Below the pieces are notes generated by a model. It made no database searches and was not told the origin of the DNA. It saw only the letters and a list, made by a program, of their open reading frames with translations. The translations under genes were made by a program, and so were the position numbers. This document shows, one piece after another, positions 8,649 through 15,424 of a stretch of 40,043 nucleotides of DNA (position 1 is its first letter; every line of letters starts with the position of its first letter). This stretch comes from DATJPR01 sp035506295 (GTDB taxonomy: Bacteria > Bacteroidota > Ignavibacteria > UBA10030 > UBA6906). The stretch lies in NCBI GenBank assembly GCA_035506295.1, contig DATJPR010000060.1:1-40043 (forward strand), written 5' to 3'.

Positions 8649-9905
8649 ATGAAAACCGCCGGTCTCATTCTGATCCTGCTGGTGCTTCCGGGGGCTGTGG
8701 CCGCGCAGGAATCGAAGGTCGTCGTCCTCGATCACGCGGACAGTCTCCTGGGCAAGGTCATCAACGGCGAAGAGGCGCGGGAGCTCATCGGGCATGTACG
8801 GCTTATCCAGGAACGGGTGACGATCGCGTGCGACCACGTGCTGGAATTCCGCGCCCGCGGCGAGTATCAACTCTCGGGCAATGTGGTGGTCCGCGATTCG
8901 AACACGACCATGCTCATGCCGCGCGGCGTGTACCATCGTGCCGATCGATGGGCGCAGGCGTTCGACAGTGTGAGCCTGGACGACGGTACGGCGCACCTCA
9001 CCGCGCGGTACGGGGAGTATTTCGTGGAGCCGCGTGAAGGCTTCTTTCGCGGCAACGTCAGAGTCGTGGACACATCGTCCGTCATCACGTGTGACTCGCT
9101 CCGCTATTTCCGAAATACGCGGACGTCCTTCGCCTATGGCCGTGTACGGGCGGATTCGAAAAGCGACAACGTGTCGATCTTCGGCGGCATGCTCGAGCAC
9201 AACCAGGTCACCGCGTACAGCCGGATGACGGTCCAACCGATCCTGGTCCAGGTCGACACCACGGGCGGCACCCGCGACACGCTGATCGTCAGAAGCCGGG
9301 TGATGCAGTCGTTCCGGGATTCGACGCGCCGCTTGATCGCGGAGGACAGCGTCCGGCTTGCAGGGAAGGACATCGCGGGACGGGCAGGCTATGGACTCTT
9401 CCTCGCCCGCGGCGACAGCATGATCCTGCGCTCCCAGCCGGTGATCTGGTACCAGCAATCGCAGGTCTCCGGCGACTCGATGCGGATTTACCTGATCAAA
9501 CGCAGGTTGCATCGCGTGCTGGTCACCGGGACGGCGATCGCCGTTTCACAAAGCGACAGCCTCCATCCGTTCCGCTACGATCAGATGGTGGGGGAGACCA
9601 TGGATTTGAGGTTCAAGAACCAGGGGCTGGATTCGTTGGAGGTCGATGTGCAGGCCATCGGTCTCTACCATTTGTATGACGATACCACATCCAACGGCTT
9701 GAACAGAATCAGCGGCGACAAAATCCTGATGCGCTTCGGCGACGGCAAGTTGCGAAGCGTCAAGGTGATCGGCGGGGTTGAGGGACAATATTATCCCGAG
9801 AATCTTGTCCGCGGCCGGGATGCGTCGTATGCGCTTCCGGGGGCCAGGTGGAGGGACGACAAACCCGTCCTGCGCCGGACCCGACAGGGTCTGATGATTG
9901 ATTGA
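8649..9905 (+). CDS. Secreted OstA/LptA-like protein
   Basis: This 418-residue protein has a signal peptide (MKTAGLILILLVLPGAVAAQ) and a long series of OstA-type beta repeats. Units such as GEYQLSGNVVVRDSNTTMLM, EGFFRGNVRVVDTSSVITCD and SVRLAGKDIAGRAGYG recur roughly every 45-60 residues. Proteobacterial LptA is only about 185 residues, so this is the enlarged OstA-like type seen in the Bacteroidetes/Chlorobi lineage. Between lptC and lptB it most likely provides the periplasmic LPS bridge (LptA role), though the N-terminal domain of LptD has the same fold. No large C-terminal barrel is present, so it is not full LptD. The start is the ATG at 8649, 7 bp after lptC. Confidence 0.8.
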   Translation: MKTAGLILILLVLPGAVAAQESKVVVLDHADSLLGKVINGEEARELIGHVRLIQERVTIACDHVLEFRARGEYQLSGNVVVRDSNTTMLMPRGVYHRADRWAQAFDSVSLDDGTAHLTARYGEYFVEPREGFFRGNVRVVDTSSVITCDSLRYFRNTRTSFAYGRVRADSKSDNVSIFGGMLEHNQVTAYSRMTVQPILVQVDTTGGTRDTLIVRSRVMQSFRDSTRRLIAEDSVRLAGKDIAGRAGYGLFLARGDSMILRSQPVIWYQQSQVSGDSMRIYLIKRRLHRVLVTGTAIAVSQSDSLHPFRYDQMVGETMDLRFKNQGLDSLEVDVQAIGLYHLYDDTTSNGLNRISGDKILMRFGDGKLRSVKVIGGVEGQYYPENLVRGRDASYALPGARWRDDKPVLRRTRQGLMID

Positions 9906-9950
9906 AGAACAGAAGTGTCACGCTGCATCAGCAAAGAGCATGGGAATACC

Positions 9951-10718
9951 ATGACGGATGCCCACGAAACCAAGAGTGACCTTCAGCGCGTTCTGCGCTC
10001 CGATGCGCTGGTCAAACGCTATAAAAAACGGACCGTGGTCAATGCTGTATCCGTGTCCGTTCGACAGGGAGAGGTGGTGGGTCTGCTCGGACCGAACGGC
10101 GCCGGCAAGACGACGACGTTTTACATGATCGTAGGGATGATACGGCCGGACGAAGGGCGCGTGTTTCTGGATTCCGATGAAATCACGGGCATGGCGATGT
10201 ACAAGCGCGCCAGGATGGGCATCGGCTACCTCCCGCAGGAAGCGTCGATCTTCAGGAAGATGACGGTCGCGGAGAATATCATGGCCGTCCTGCAAATGAT
10301 GAATCTCCCCGACGCCGAACGGCAGGCCCGTTGCGACCGGCTGATGGCGGATTTCAACATCGCGCACATCGCGAAAAGCAAAGGGTACATGCTCTCCGGA
10401 GGCGAGCGTCGCAGGACGGAGATCGCCCGAGCGCTTGCCACCGAGCCGAAGTTCATCCTTCTCGACGAGCCATTCGCCGGAATCGATCCCATCGCGGTGG
10501 AGGAGATCATGAAGATCGTCGCCAATCTGAAACAGCGGGGGATCGGCGTTCTGGTCACGGACCACAACGTCCATGAAACGCTCTCCATCACCGATCGCGC
10601 ATATCTTCTTTTCGAAGGAGAGATCCTCAAAGCCGGGACCTCGGAGATGCTCGCCAACGATCCGGAAGCGCGAAAACTCTATCTGGGGGAGAAATTCAAG
10701 CTGGATCGCTATCAGTGA
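9951..10718 (+). CDS. lptB: LPS export ABC transporter ATP-binding protein
   Basis: LptB is the cytoplasmic ATPase that powers LPS extraction from the inner membrane with LptF and LptG. Using the ATG at 9951 it has 255 residues. It contains Walker A GPNGAGKT at 47-54 (K53), the Q-loop in IGYLPQEASIFRKMTV, a signature LSGGE at 148-152 followed by RRRTEIARAL, Walker B with D172 and E173 in FILLDEPFAGIDP, and H in VTDHNVHETL. The LPQEASIFR and FAGIDPIAV wording is diagnostic for LptB within ABC ATPases. An in-frame GTG at 9915 would add 12 residues without similarity and was not preferred. LptF and LptG are not in this window. Confidence 0.95.
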   Translation: MTDAHETKSDLQRVLRSDALVKRYKKRTVVNAVSVSVRQGEVVGLLGPNGAGKTTTFYMIVGMIRPDEGRVFLDSDEITGMAMYKRARMGIGYLPQEASIFRKMTVAENIMAVLQMMNLPDAERQARCDRLMADFNIAHIAKSKGYMLSGGERRRTEIARALATEPKFILLDEPFAGIDPIAVEEIMKIVANLKQRGIGVLVTDHNVHETLSITDRAYLLFEGEILKAGTSEMLANDPEARKLYLGEKFKLDRYQ

Positions 10719-10737
10719 CGGGAACAATCCTCCCGGG

Positions 10738-10783
10738 CAACGTGTTTATCGTAATAGTCGTAGTACGATGGTGTGCCACGTTG
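10738..10783 (+). promoter_or_regulatory. Nested stem-loop in the leader of the small secreted protein
   Basis: Two perfect arm pairs are nested: CAACGTG (10738-10744) with CACGTTG (10777-10783), and inside it ATCGTA (10748-10753) with TACGAT (10764-10769). The structure ends 7 bp before a near-ideal Shine-Dalgarno site (10791-10797). It lies after lptB and could attenuate the LPS operon, control translation or stabilise the downstream mRNA. No U-tract follows, so it is not a standard terminator. Confidence 0.5.
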
Positions 10784-10806
10784 TCAACAAAAGGAGGGTC
10801 CACAGG

Positions 10807-11208
10807 ATGAAGCTATTCGGCGTCTTAGCGTTGGCGTTGCTGGTTGCCACCGGAGCATACGCCTCCGGGAAGACCAAGAAGACAGAAGCGAAGGCGATGA
10901 CCTACAGTGGGTTTGTCGTTGACCAGATGTGCGGAAGCGGGATGGCGAAGAAAACCGACGGCATGGCCAAGGCAGCTGCCCACACCAAGGAATGCGCCCT
11001 TTCGTCGTCGTGCGCCGCGAGTGGATTTGGACTTTTCATGAAGGGCAAGTACTATACGTTCGATTCAAAGGGTTCCGACATGGCGAAGTCGATGCTCGAA
11101 AAGTCCACGCGTTCCGATCATCTGTATGCGGAGGTGACAGGCTCGATCAAAGGCACCACAATGCAGGTGTCGTCCATCAAAGAGGCTGATGCACCGGCGA
11201 CAAAATAG
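10807..11208 (+). CDS. Small secreted Cys/His protein of unknown function
   Basis: This is a 133-residue exported protein with a clear signal peptide (MKLFGVLALALLVATGAYA). I chose the ATG at 10807 because AAGGAGG at 10791-10797 is positioned ideally; the frame is open further upstream but without signal-peptide sense. The mature part has GFVVDQMC with C42, then H59, C63 and C69 in an HxxxCxxxxxC arrangement. A beta-rich tail with GKYYTFDSKGS and VTGSIKGTTMQVSSIKE follows. This resembles the DUF5818-like secreted proteins of Acidobacteria and related phyla (short proteins with one early Cys, an HxxxC...C cluster and a G-x-T-x-V-x-S end), from memory only. Function unknown; metal binding or disulfide formation is inference. 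It follows lptB by 88 bp. Confidence 0.75.
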   Translation: MKLFGVLALALLVATGAYASGKTKKTEAKAMTYSGFVVDQMCGSGMAKKTDGMAKAAAHTKECALSSSCAASGFGLFMKGKYYTFDSKGSDMAKSMLEKSTRSDHLYAEVTGSIKGTTMQVSSIKEADAPATK

Positions 11209-11232
11209 CAACACGCGTTCATGCTGACGTCG

Positions 11233-11262
11233 GCAGGCCCCCGCATTCAGCGGGCGGCCTGC
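11233..11262. terminator. Strong hairpin between convergent genes
   Basis: GCAGGCC plus CCCGC (11233-11244) pairs with GCGGG and GGCCTGC (11250-11262) around a 5-base ATTCA loop, with one bulged C at 11255. It sits between the stop of the small secreted protein (11208) and the stop of the FmdB gene (11271), so it could serve both strands. A run of five T begins only about 15 bases after the stem on the plus strand, so strict intrinsic termination is uncertain. Confidence 0.6.
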
Positions 11263-11270
11263 GGCGGAAG

Positions 11271-11537
11271 TCACTCCTTTTTCACATCGGATCCAGCATC
11301 CGAAGAAGTTTTCCCCTTGTCCTTCTTCCCTCCCTCAGATCCCTTGGACGAGCTTTTCTTGTAGTCGGTAAGGTAAAAGCCGCTCCCCTTGAAAATCAGT
11401 CCCGTCCCCCCGCCGATGATTCGAACAAGCGAATCCGTCTGACAATTGGGACAGTGGACGAGTGGTGGTTCCGAAATGGATTGCAGCTCTTCAAGCGTAT
11501 GGCCGCACTTCGTGCACTGATATTGATATGTTGGCAT
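11271..11537 (-). CDS. FmdB-type zinc ribbon protein
   Basis: This 88-residue protein starts with MPTYQYQCTKCGHTLEELQS and has two CxxC knuckles, C8/C11 and C29/C32, the signature of FmdB/CxxC_CxxC_SSSS regulatory-type zinc ribbons. The middle GGTGLIFKGSGFYLTDYKK stretch is the usual FmdB continuation. The C-terminal third is a low-complexity Ser/Lys/Gly tail. FmdB was first linked to formamidase regulation, but most members are uncharacterised. It lies 50 bp downstream of the aminotransferase gene on the same strand and ends at the convergent hairpin. Confidence 0.9.
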   Translation of the reverse strand: MPTYQYQCTKCGHTLEELQSISEPPLVHCPNCQTDSLVRIIGGGTGLIFKGSGFYLTDYKKSSSKGSEGGKKDKGKTSSDAGSDVKKE

Positions 11538-11587
11538 ACCGATCTCTTTCTTCCGTGATCTCCCCTGCGTGCCGCCGACGTTCCCTG

Positions 11588-12793
11588 TTACTGTAACACC
11601 GCGAGTCCCCTCTTAATTCGTTGAAGACCATTCTGAAGATCCTCCATGCTGCAGGCGAACGAAATTCTGACGCAGTCGTCGTCTCCGAATGCCGAACCGG
11701 GAACAAGCACTACATGCTGGCTGTCGAGCAAATACTCGACGACGTCGTATGAGCTCGAAAGTGTGCCGGATGTGCCTGTCCGTCCGAACAGTCGCTGCAC
11801 GCCGATGAAATAGAACATCGCCCCTTCCGGCTTCACGACGTCGAGCTCCCGCACTGTGTGGAGGGCCTCCCAGACGGCGTCCCTCCGGCGCTGGAACTCC
11901 GAGGTCATCTCCCGGACTCTCTCCTGCGGACCGCGGAGCGCTGCAAGCCCGGCCTTCTGAGAGATGGAGTTGACGCTCGACGTCACCTGGCCTTGCATGC
12001 GGATCGCCGACTGGATGATCTCCTCCGGCCCGCCCATATATCCGATCCTCCACCCGGTCATGGCGTAGGTCTTCGAAAACCCGTTGACCGTCACCGTCCG
12101 GTCGAACGCTCCGGGAAGCGTTGCAATGCTGATATGCCGACGACCGTCAAAGAGCATCTCCTCGTAAATTTCATCGCTCACGATGTACAGATTGTGCGCT
12201 TCGGCGATCGCGGCGATCTCCGCAAGTTCGTCCTGCGTGTACACGACACCGGTGGGGTTGTTGGGCGAATTCAGGAGGATCGCCTTGGTCTTGCGGGTCA
12301 CCGCCTTGCGCATCGCGTGAAGGTCGGGGCGAAATCCATTGGCGCGGGACGACGGAATGGGCACAGGGGTCGCACCTGCCAGGGTCACCAGCGAGGGATA
12401 GCTGACCCACGAAGGATACGGTATCTCGACTTCATCCCCCTCCTCGCAGATTGCGAGAAGCGCGTTGGTGAGGGCTTGCTTTGCTCCGGTCGTCACCATG
12501 ACATTCCGTTCGGTGTACGGAAGGGCGTTCACCGTCCGGAACTTCTCGGCGATGGCCTGGACAATCTCAGGAATGCCCTGCACGGACGTGTAGCGGGTGA
12601 AATTCTGATCGAGGGCCTCTTTGGCGGCGGCTTTGATATGATCCGCGGTCGGGAAATCCGGTTCCCCCGCGGTCATGATCACCACATCCACACCCTCACG
12701 ACGAAGGTCGAGCGCCCGTGCCGTGAACGCCATGGTCTGCGACTCTTCGATCTTCCCGGCCCGTCGGGAAAGACTTTTCAATGCCCCCATCAC
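11588..12793 (-). CDS. Aspartate/prephenate-type aminotransferase (class I, PLP)
   Basis: This 401-residue fold-type I aminotransferase resembles the AspB/AspC group of Bacillus, Thermus and Chlorobi (subgroup 1-gamma). It shows the substrate segment MTAGEPDFPTADHI, SPNNPTGVVY, the SDEIYEEM segment, and the PLP lysine near residue 239 in NGFSKTYAMTGWRIGY. The carboxylate-binding arginine is in CVRISFACS near the end. It transfers the amino group between aspartate (or prephenate) and 2-oxo acids; which reaction dominates cannot be read from sequence. The start ATG at 12793 overlaps the coaD stop by 4 bp (ATGA). It is followed by the FmdB gene. Confidence 0.88.
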   Translation of the reverse strand: MMGALKSLSRRAGKIEESQTMAFTARALDLRREGVDVVIMTAGEPDFPTADHIKAAAKEALDQNFTRYTSVQGIPEIVQAIAEKFRTVNALPYTERNVMVTTGAKQALTNALLAICEEGDEVEIPYPSWVSYPSLVTLAGATPVPIPSSRANGFRPDLHAMRKAVTRKTKAILLNSPNNPTGVVYTQDELAEIAAIAEAHNLYIVSDEIYEEMLFDGRRHISIATLPGAFDRTVTVNGFSKTYAMTGWRIGYMGGPEEIIQSAIRMQGQVTSSVNSISQKAGLAALRGPQERVREMTSEFQRRRDAVWEALHTVRELDVVKPEGAMFYFIGVQRLFGRTGTSGTLSSSYDVVEYLLDSQHVVLVPGSAFGDDDCVRISFACSMEDLQNGLQRIKRGLAVLQ

Positions 12794-13305
12794 CCTTTCC
12801 CCGATGCCGTGTGACGTTGAATCTCCCGAATTTTTCGGACGAGCCGGCGGCGGACAAGAGGAGGGACGAAATCGGAGAGGTCGCCGCCGAGACGCGCCAC
12901 TTCCCGCACGATGGAGGAATTGAGATACGTGTACCGTTCATCCGGCACAAGGAACACCGTGTCGACGGCGCGCTCGAGTTTCCTGTTGGTCAATGCCATC
13001 TGAAATTCATACTCAAAATCGGAGACCGCGCGCAGCCCACGCACCAAAACGGTCGCGTGGTGAGCCCTTGCGTACTCGACCAGAAGGCCGTCGAAGGAAT
13101 CCGTGGTCACCCCGCGGATACCGCGGACCACCGTGGCCGCCATGGCCGAGCGTTCCTCAGCCGAGAACAGCGGCTCTTTGCTGGTGTTCCGCGCTACGAG
13201 GACGATAACCCGGGGAAATATCGCCGCCGCCCGACGGATGACGTCGAGATGGCCGTTCGTAATTGGGTCGAAGGTCCCCGGATAGATCGCTGTCGGCGCT
13301 TTCAT
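12790..13305 (-). CDS. coaD: Phosphopantetheine adenylyltransferase
   Basis: CoaD adenylylates 4'-phosphopantetheine to dephospho-CoA, the penultimate step of coenzyme A synthesis. Starting at the ATG at 13305 it has 171 residues and opens with AIYPGTFDPITNGH, which contains the nucleotidyltransferase T/HxGH motif (T16 to H19). Further conserved parts are VRGLRAVSDFEYEFQMALTN and LNSSIVREVARLGG (the second adenylyl-binding motif). The frame is open 12 codons further upstream inside rsmD, but the family start is the one chosen. It overlaps rsmD by 4 bp and the aminotransferase by 4 bp. The rsmD-coaD pair is common across bacteria. Confidence 0.96.
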   Translation of the reverse strand: MKAPTAIYPGTFDPITNGHLDVIRRAAAIFPRVIVLVARNTSKEPLFSAEERSAMAATVVRGIRGVTTDSFDGLLVEYARAHHATVLVRGLRAVSDFEYEFQMALTNRKLERAVDTVFLVPDERYTYLNSSIVREVARLGGDLSDFVPPLVRRRLVRKIREIQRHTASGKG

Positions 13306-13859
13306 TGTTGTTCCCTTCGGGACTGGAAGAACGTCACGCATGTGCGACCAAACTTTTTCTCGGGTCCTGCCGCATAGAGCGCCGTGTCCGAAAAGTGGAG
13401 GACCGAGGAGTGCTCGATAAGCAAATACCCGTCGTCGCTGATGATATTGCGGGAAAACAGTTCCTGCGGAATCGCCGCCGTGTCCGGAAAGGCATACGGG
13501 GGATCGGCGAACACGAGCGCGAACCGATCGGACGTCATGGTGATGAACTGCAAGGCATCCATTGCGAGGATCTCGACGTCATCGAGGCAATCGAGGGCGG
13601 TCGCATTCACTTCGAGGTGGTGAAGCGCGTCTTCGTCGCGCTCGACAAAGACAACCCGGCGTGCACCCCGGCTCAGCGCTTCGAACCCGAGGCTTCCGCT
13701 GCCGGCGAAGAGATCGAGGACCGTGATGCCGTCGAAGGCAATCCTGTTCTCCAGCATGTTGAACAGCGTCTGACGTACGCGTTCGGTGGCAGGCCGCACT
13801 GACAGATCGGGGACCGTGCTCAGGCGCCGTCCTTTGTACAGACCGGTGATGATCCGCAT
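13302..13859 (-). CDS. rsmD: 16S rRNA (guanine-N2-966) methyltransferase
   Basis: RsmD methylates G966 of 16S rRNA using S-adenosylmethionine. The 185-residue protein begins MRIITGLYKGRRL and has the RPATERVRQTLFNML segment, the SAM-binding loop LDLFAGSGSLGFEALSRGA, VFVERDEDAL, and the catalytic DPPY motif in LVFADPPYAFP. Length and order are normal for the family. The start ATG at 13859 is 3 bp after the stop of the PilM-like gene, and its stop overlaps coaD (ATGA), so the three genes are probably co-transcribed. Confidence 0.95.
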   Translation of the reverse strand: MRIITGLYKGRRLSTVPDLSVRPATERVRQTLFNMLENRIAFDGITVLDLFAGSGSLGFEALSRGARRVVFVERDEDALHHLEVNATALDCLDDVEILAMDALQFITMTSDRFALVFADPPYAFPDTAAIPQELFSRNIISDDGYLLIEHSSVLHFSDTALYAAGPEKKFGRTCVTFFQSRREQQ

Positions 13860-13862
13860 AGC

Positions 13863-14765
13863 TCAGTCTCGTCGCAGCGCGACCCCGATTGCGGGCGCAA
13901 ACCGGTAGGGAGGCGAGTCGAACGATTCCGGCAGTTGCACGGTCTCGGCGACCCCCACATGGCGAAGGGGATTCAGCGCTTCCACGACAATGGCAGACCC
14001 CTGCCGGAGTTGCACGAGCAGCCCATTGTCCAGCGCCGGGCCATAGACAACGATGGAGGCGAGCCCCGGAGTTTCCCGTGAGAGGGTTCCGAGATGCTGG
14101 ATGGCGTCGGTTTTTGAATGGAGCAGGAAATACCTGTACGACTCGAGCGCCCCGTTGCGGAGGAGACTGACATCGAGCCGAAAATCCTTGATGCCGACCA
14201 GTGCGACGTAGCGCGAGTAGGTGTCGGGATAATTCAACTTCAGGGCGAGCTCGGTGCTGAAGTGATCCACGTCCACCAGATGCAGGGCAAACCCCTCTTT
14301 TTCGAGCGCCCTGCGGACGGATCGCGTGAGGTCGCGTCTGATCGCGACGATGAGCAATTCGTCATATTTCTGCGCCACGGGATTGGCGATCACGTGTACA
14401 TCCGTCACGAACTGATCGAGCTTCGTGCCGGGGAAGAACTGCCCCAGTTCCCAGGAGACACGCTCCGCGAGGGGCGATTCTGCAGATCGCGGTTCGGTGG
14501 GAATGGCTGCGAGAAAAAGAAACGTCGCATCAAATGTGACCGCTACCGTGCGGACCGGAGAGCGAAGGTTCTTCACGAAGCTGGCGAGCGTTGCCGCCAT
14601 CACGTTGCTCGCCTGGTCCGGATTTGCATCGTCGTGCAGCCCCTCAGGAAACCGCGCAGTCAACTCGCTGAGCAAGAGGAGGCGGCTATCACGGGCACCG
14701 CGCTCGAGTGCGACGGCGCGGACTTGATGCGGGCAGATATGAACGCCAAGAACGTAGTCGGCCAT
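13863..14765 (-). CDS. PilM-like actin-fold (ASKHA) protein
   Basis: This 300-residue protein has no signal peptide and looks like a divergent PilM, the cytoplasmic actin-like protein of type IV pilus and related secretion machines. Supporting features are an opening YVLGVHI strand, VAVTFDATFLFLAAIP, then ERVSWELGQFFP (the RVRWEAEQYIP-like segment of PilM), the YDELLIVAIRRDLTRSVRRAL stretch split around residues 136-156, LVDVDHFSTELAL, and an ending FAPAIGVALRRD like the YAVAIGLALR end of PilM. The ATP-binding phosphate loops are weak. It lies 65 bp after the ComEA-like gene and 3 bp before rsmD. No PilN, PilO or secretin gene is nearby. The fold call is moderate; the role is inference. Confidence 0.55.
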   Translation of the reverse strand: MADYVLGVHICPHQVRAVALERGARDSRLLLLSELTARFPEGLHDDANPDQASNVMAATLASFVKNLRSPVRTVAVTFDATFLFLAAIPTEPRSAESPLAERVSWELGQFFPGTKLDQFVTDVHVIANPVAQKYDELLIVAIRRDLTRSVRRALEKEGFALHLVDVDHFSTELALKLNYPDTYSRYVALVGIKDFRLDVSLLRNGALESYRYFLLHSKTDAIQHLGTLSRETPGLASIVVYGPALDNGLLVQLRQGSAIVVEALNPLRHVGVAETVQLPESFDSPPYRFAPAIGVALRRD

Positions 14766-14830
14766 AGAATCCAGAAATTTGAACGGTGGAATATCTGAAT
14801 TTGTCGGCTGGATATCAAGCGAACACGCAT

Positions 14831-15295
14831 CTACCGAATCCGTGCATAGGGTCGAAGATTCTCGAGCTTCTTCGGCCCGATCCCCTTGACGTTTGCCAGG
14901 TCGTCGACGCTCGCGAACTTTCCGTGTTCCTGACGGTACTGCACAATCCGCGCTGCAGTTGCGGGACCGACCCCGGGTAGCAGGGTGAGCTCCTCGGCCG
15001 TGGCCGTATTGATGTTGATGCCACCCTTTGCGGGAAGGGGTTTGGTTTTTGCGCGACTGCCCCCGGCAGGGCTTTCCGTGGCCTTTCCGGCAAGGTCTGA
15101 TGCCGCCTTAGAGAGGGTCACATACTCGCTGTCGACCTGCGCATAATCGAAGAACGGCACGTTTGCACCGACTTTCCCCGGCGCAAGATATTTGAGAGCA
15201 GATCCGACGCAGAGTGTGGACGAGAGGAAAAGAATGACCGTCATTTCATTTCGCGTGAACCCTGCCTTCTGGCGTAGAGTTTGGAGAATGGACAT
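14831..15295 (-). CDS. ComEA-like helix-hairpin-helix protein
   Basis: This 154-residue protein has one N-terminal membrane segment (about 17-36), a variable periplasmic linker rich in Gly, Lys and Pro, and a C-terminal double helix-hairpin-helix DNA-binding domain from about residue 92. The domain starts INTATAEELTLLPGVGPATA and ends VKGIGPKKLENLRPY. That is the ComEA architecture, a receptor binding incoming DNA during natural transformation. The ATG at 15295 has GAAGGAAGG just upstream on the minus strand. A PilM-like gene follows. Natural competence is a plausible context, but HhH proteins of this type also occur as general DNA-binding proteins. Confidence 0.82.
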   Translation of the reverse strand: MSILQTLRQKAGFTRNEMTVILFLSSTLCVGSALKYLAPGKVGANVPFFDYAQVDSEYVTLSKAASDLAGKATESPAGGSRAKTKPLPAKGGININTATAEELTLLPGVGPATAARIVQYRQEHGKFASVDDLANVKGIGPKKLENLRPYARIR

Positions 15296-15372
15296 GGTAC
15301 ACCTTCCTTCGGAATACGATAGGTGAGCGGAAGGGGAGTTGCAGAGGCGGGATCACAGGCGGGGACGTGAAC

Positions 15373-15403
15373 GCAGGGGAAGGGTGGGGGATTCCTCCCC
15401 TGC
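15373..15403 (-). terminator. Stem-loop downstream of dnaJ
   Basis: GCAGGGGA (15373-15380) pairs perfectly with TCCCCTGC (15396-15403) around a 15-base loop, 22 bp after the dnaJ stop. No U-tract follows on the minus strand, so it is more likely an mRNA 3'-end stabiliser or partial terminator between dnaJ and the comEA-like gene. The rest of the 129-bp interval shows only the comEA ribosome binding site. Confidence 0.4.
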
Positions 15404-15424
15404 ATGTTCCATCTGGAAAACCAA

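Noticed and set aside
10573..10806. Upstream extension of the small secreted protein frame to 211 residues
   Set aside because: The extension overlaps lptB out of frame and has no signal or homology; the internal ATG at 10807 has an ideal Shine-Dalgarno site and a signal peptide.
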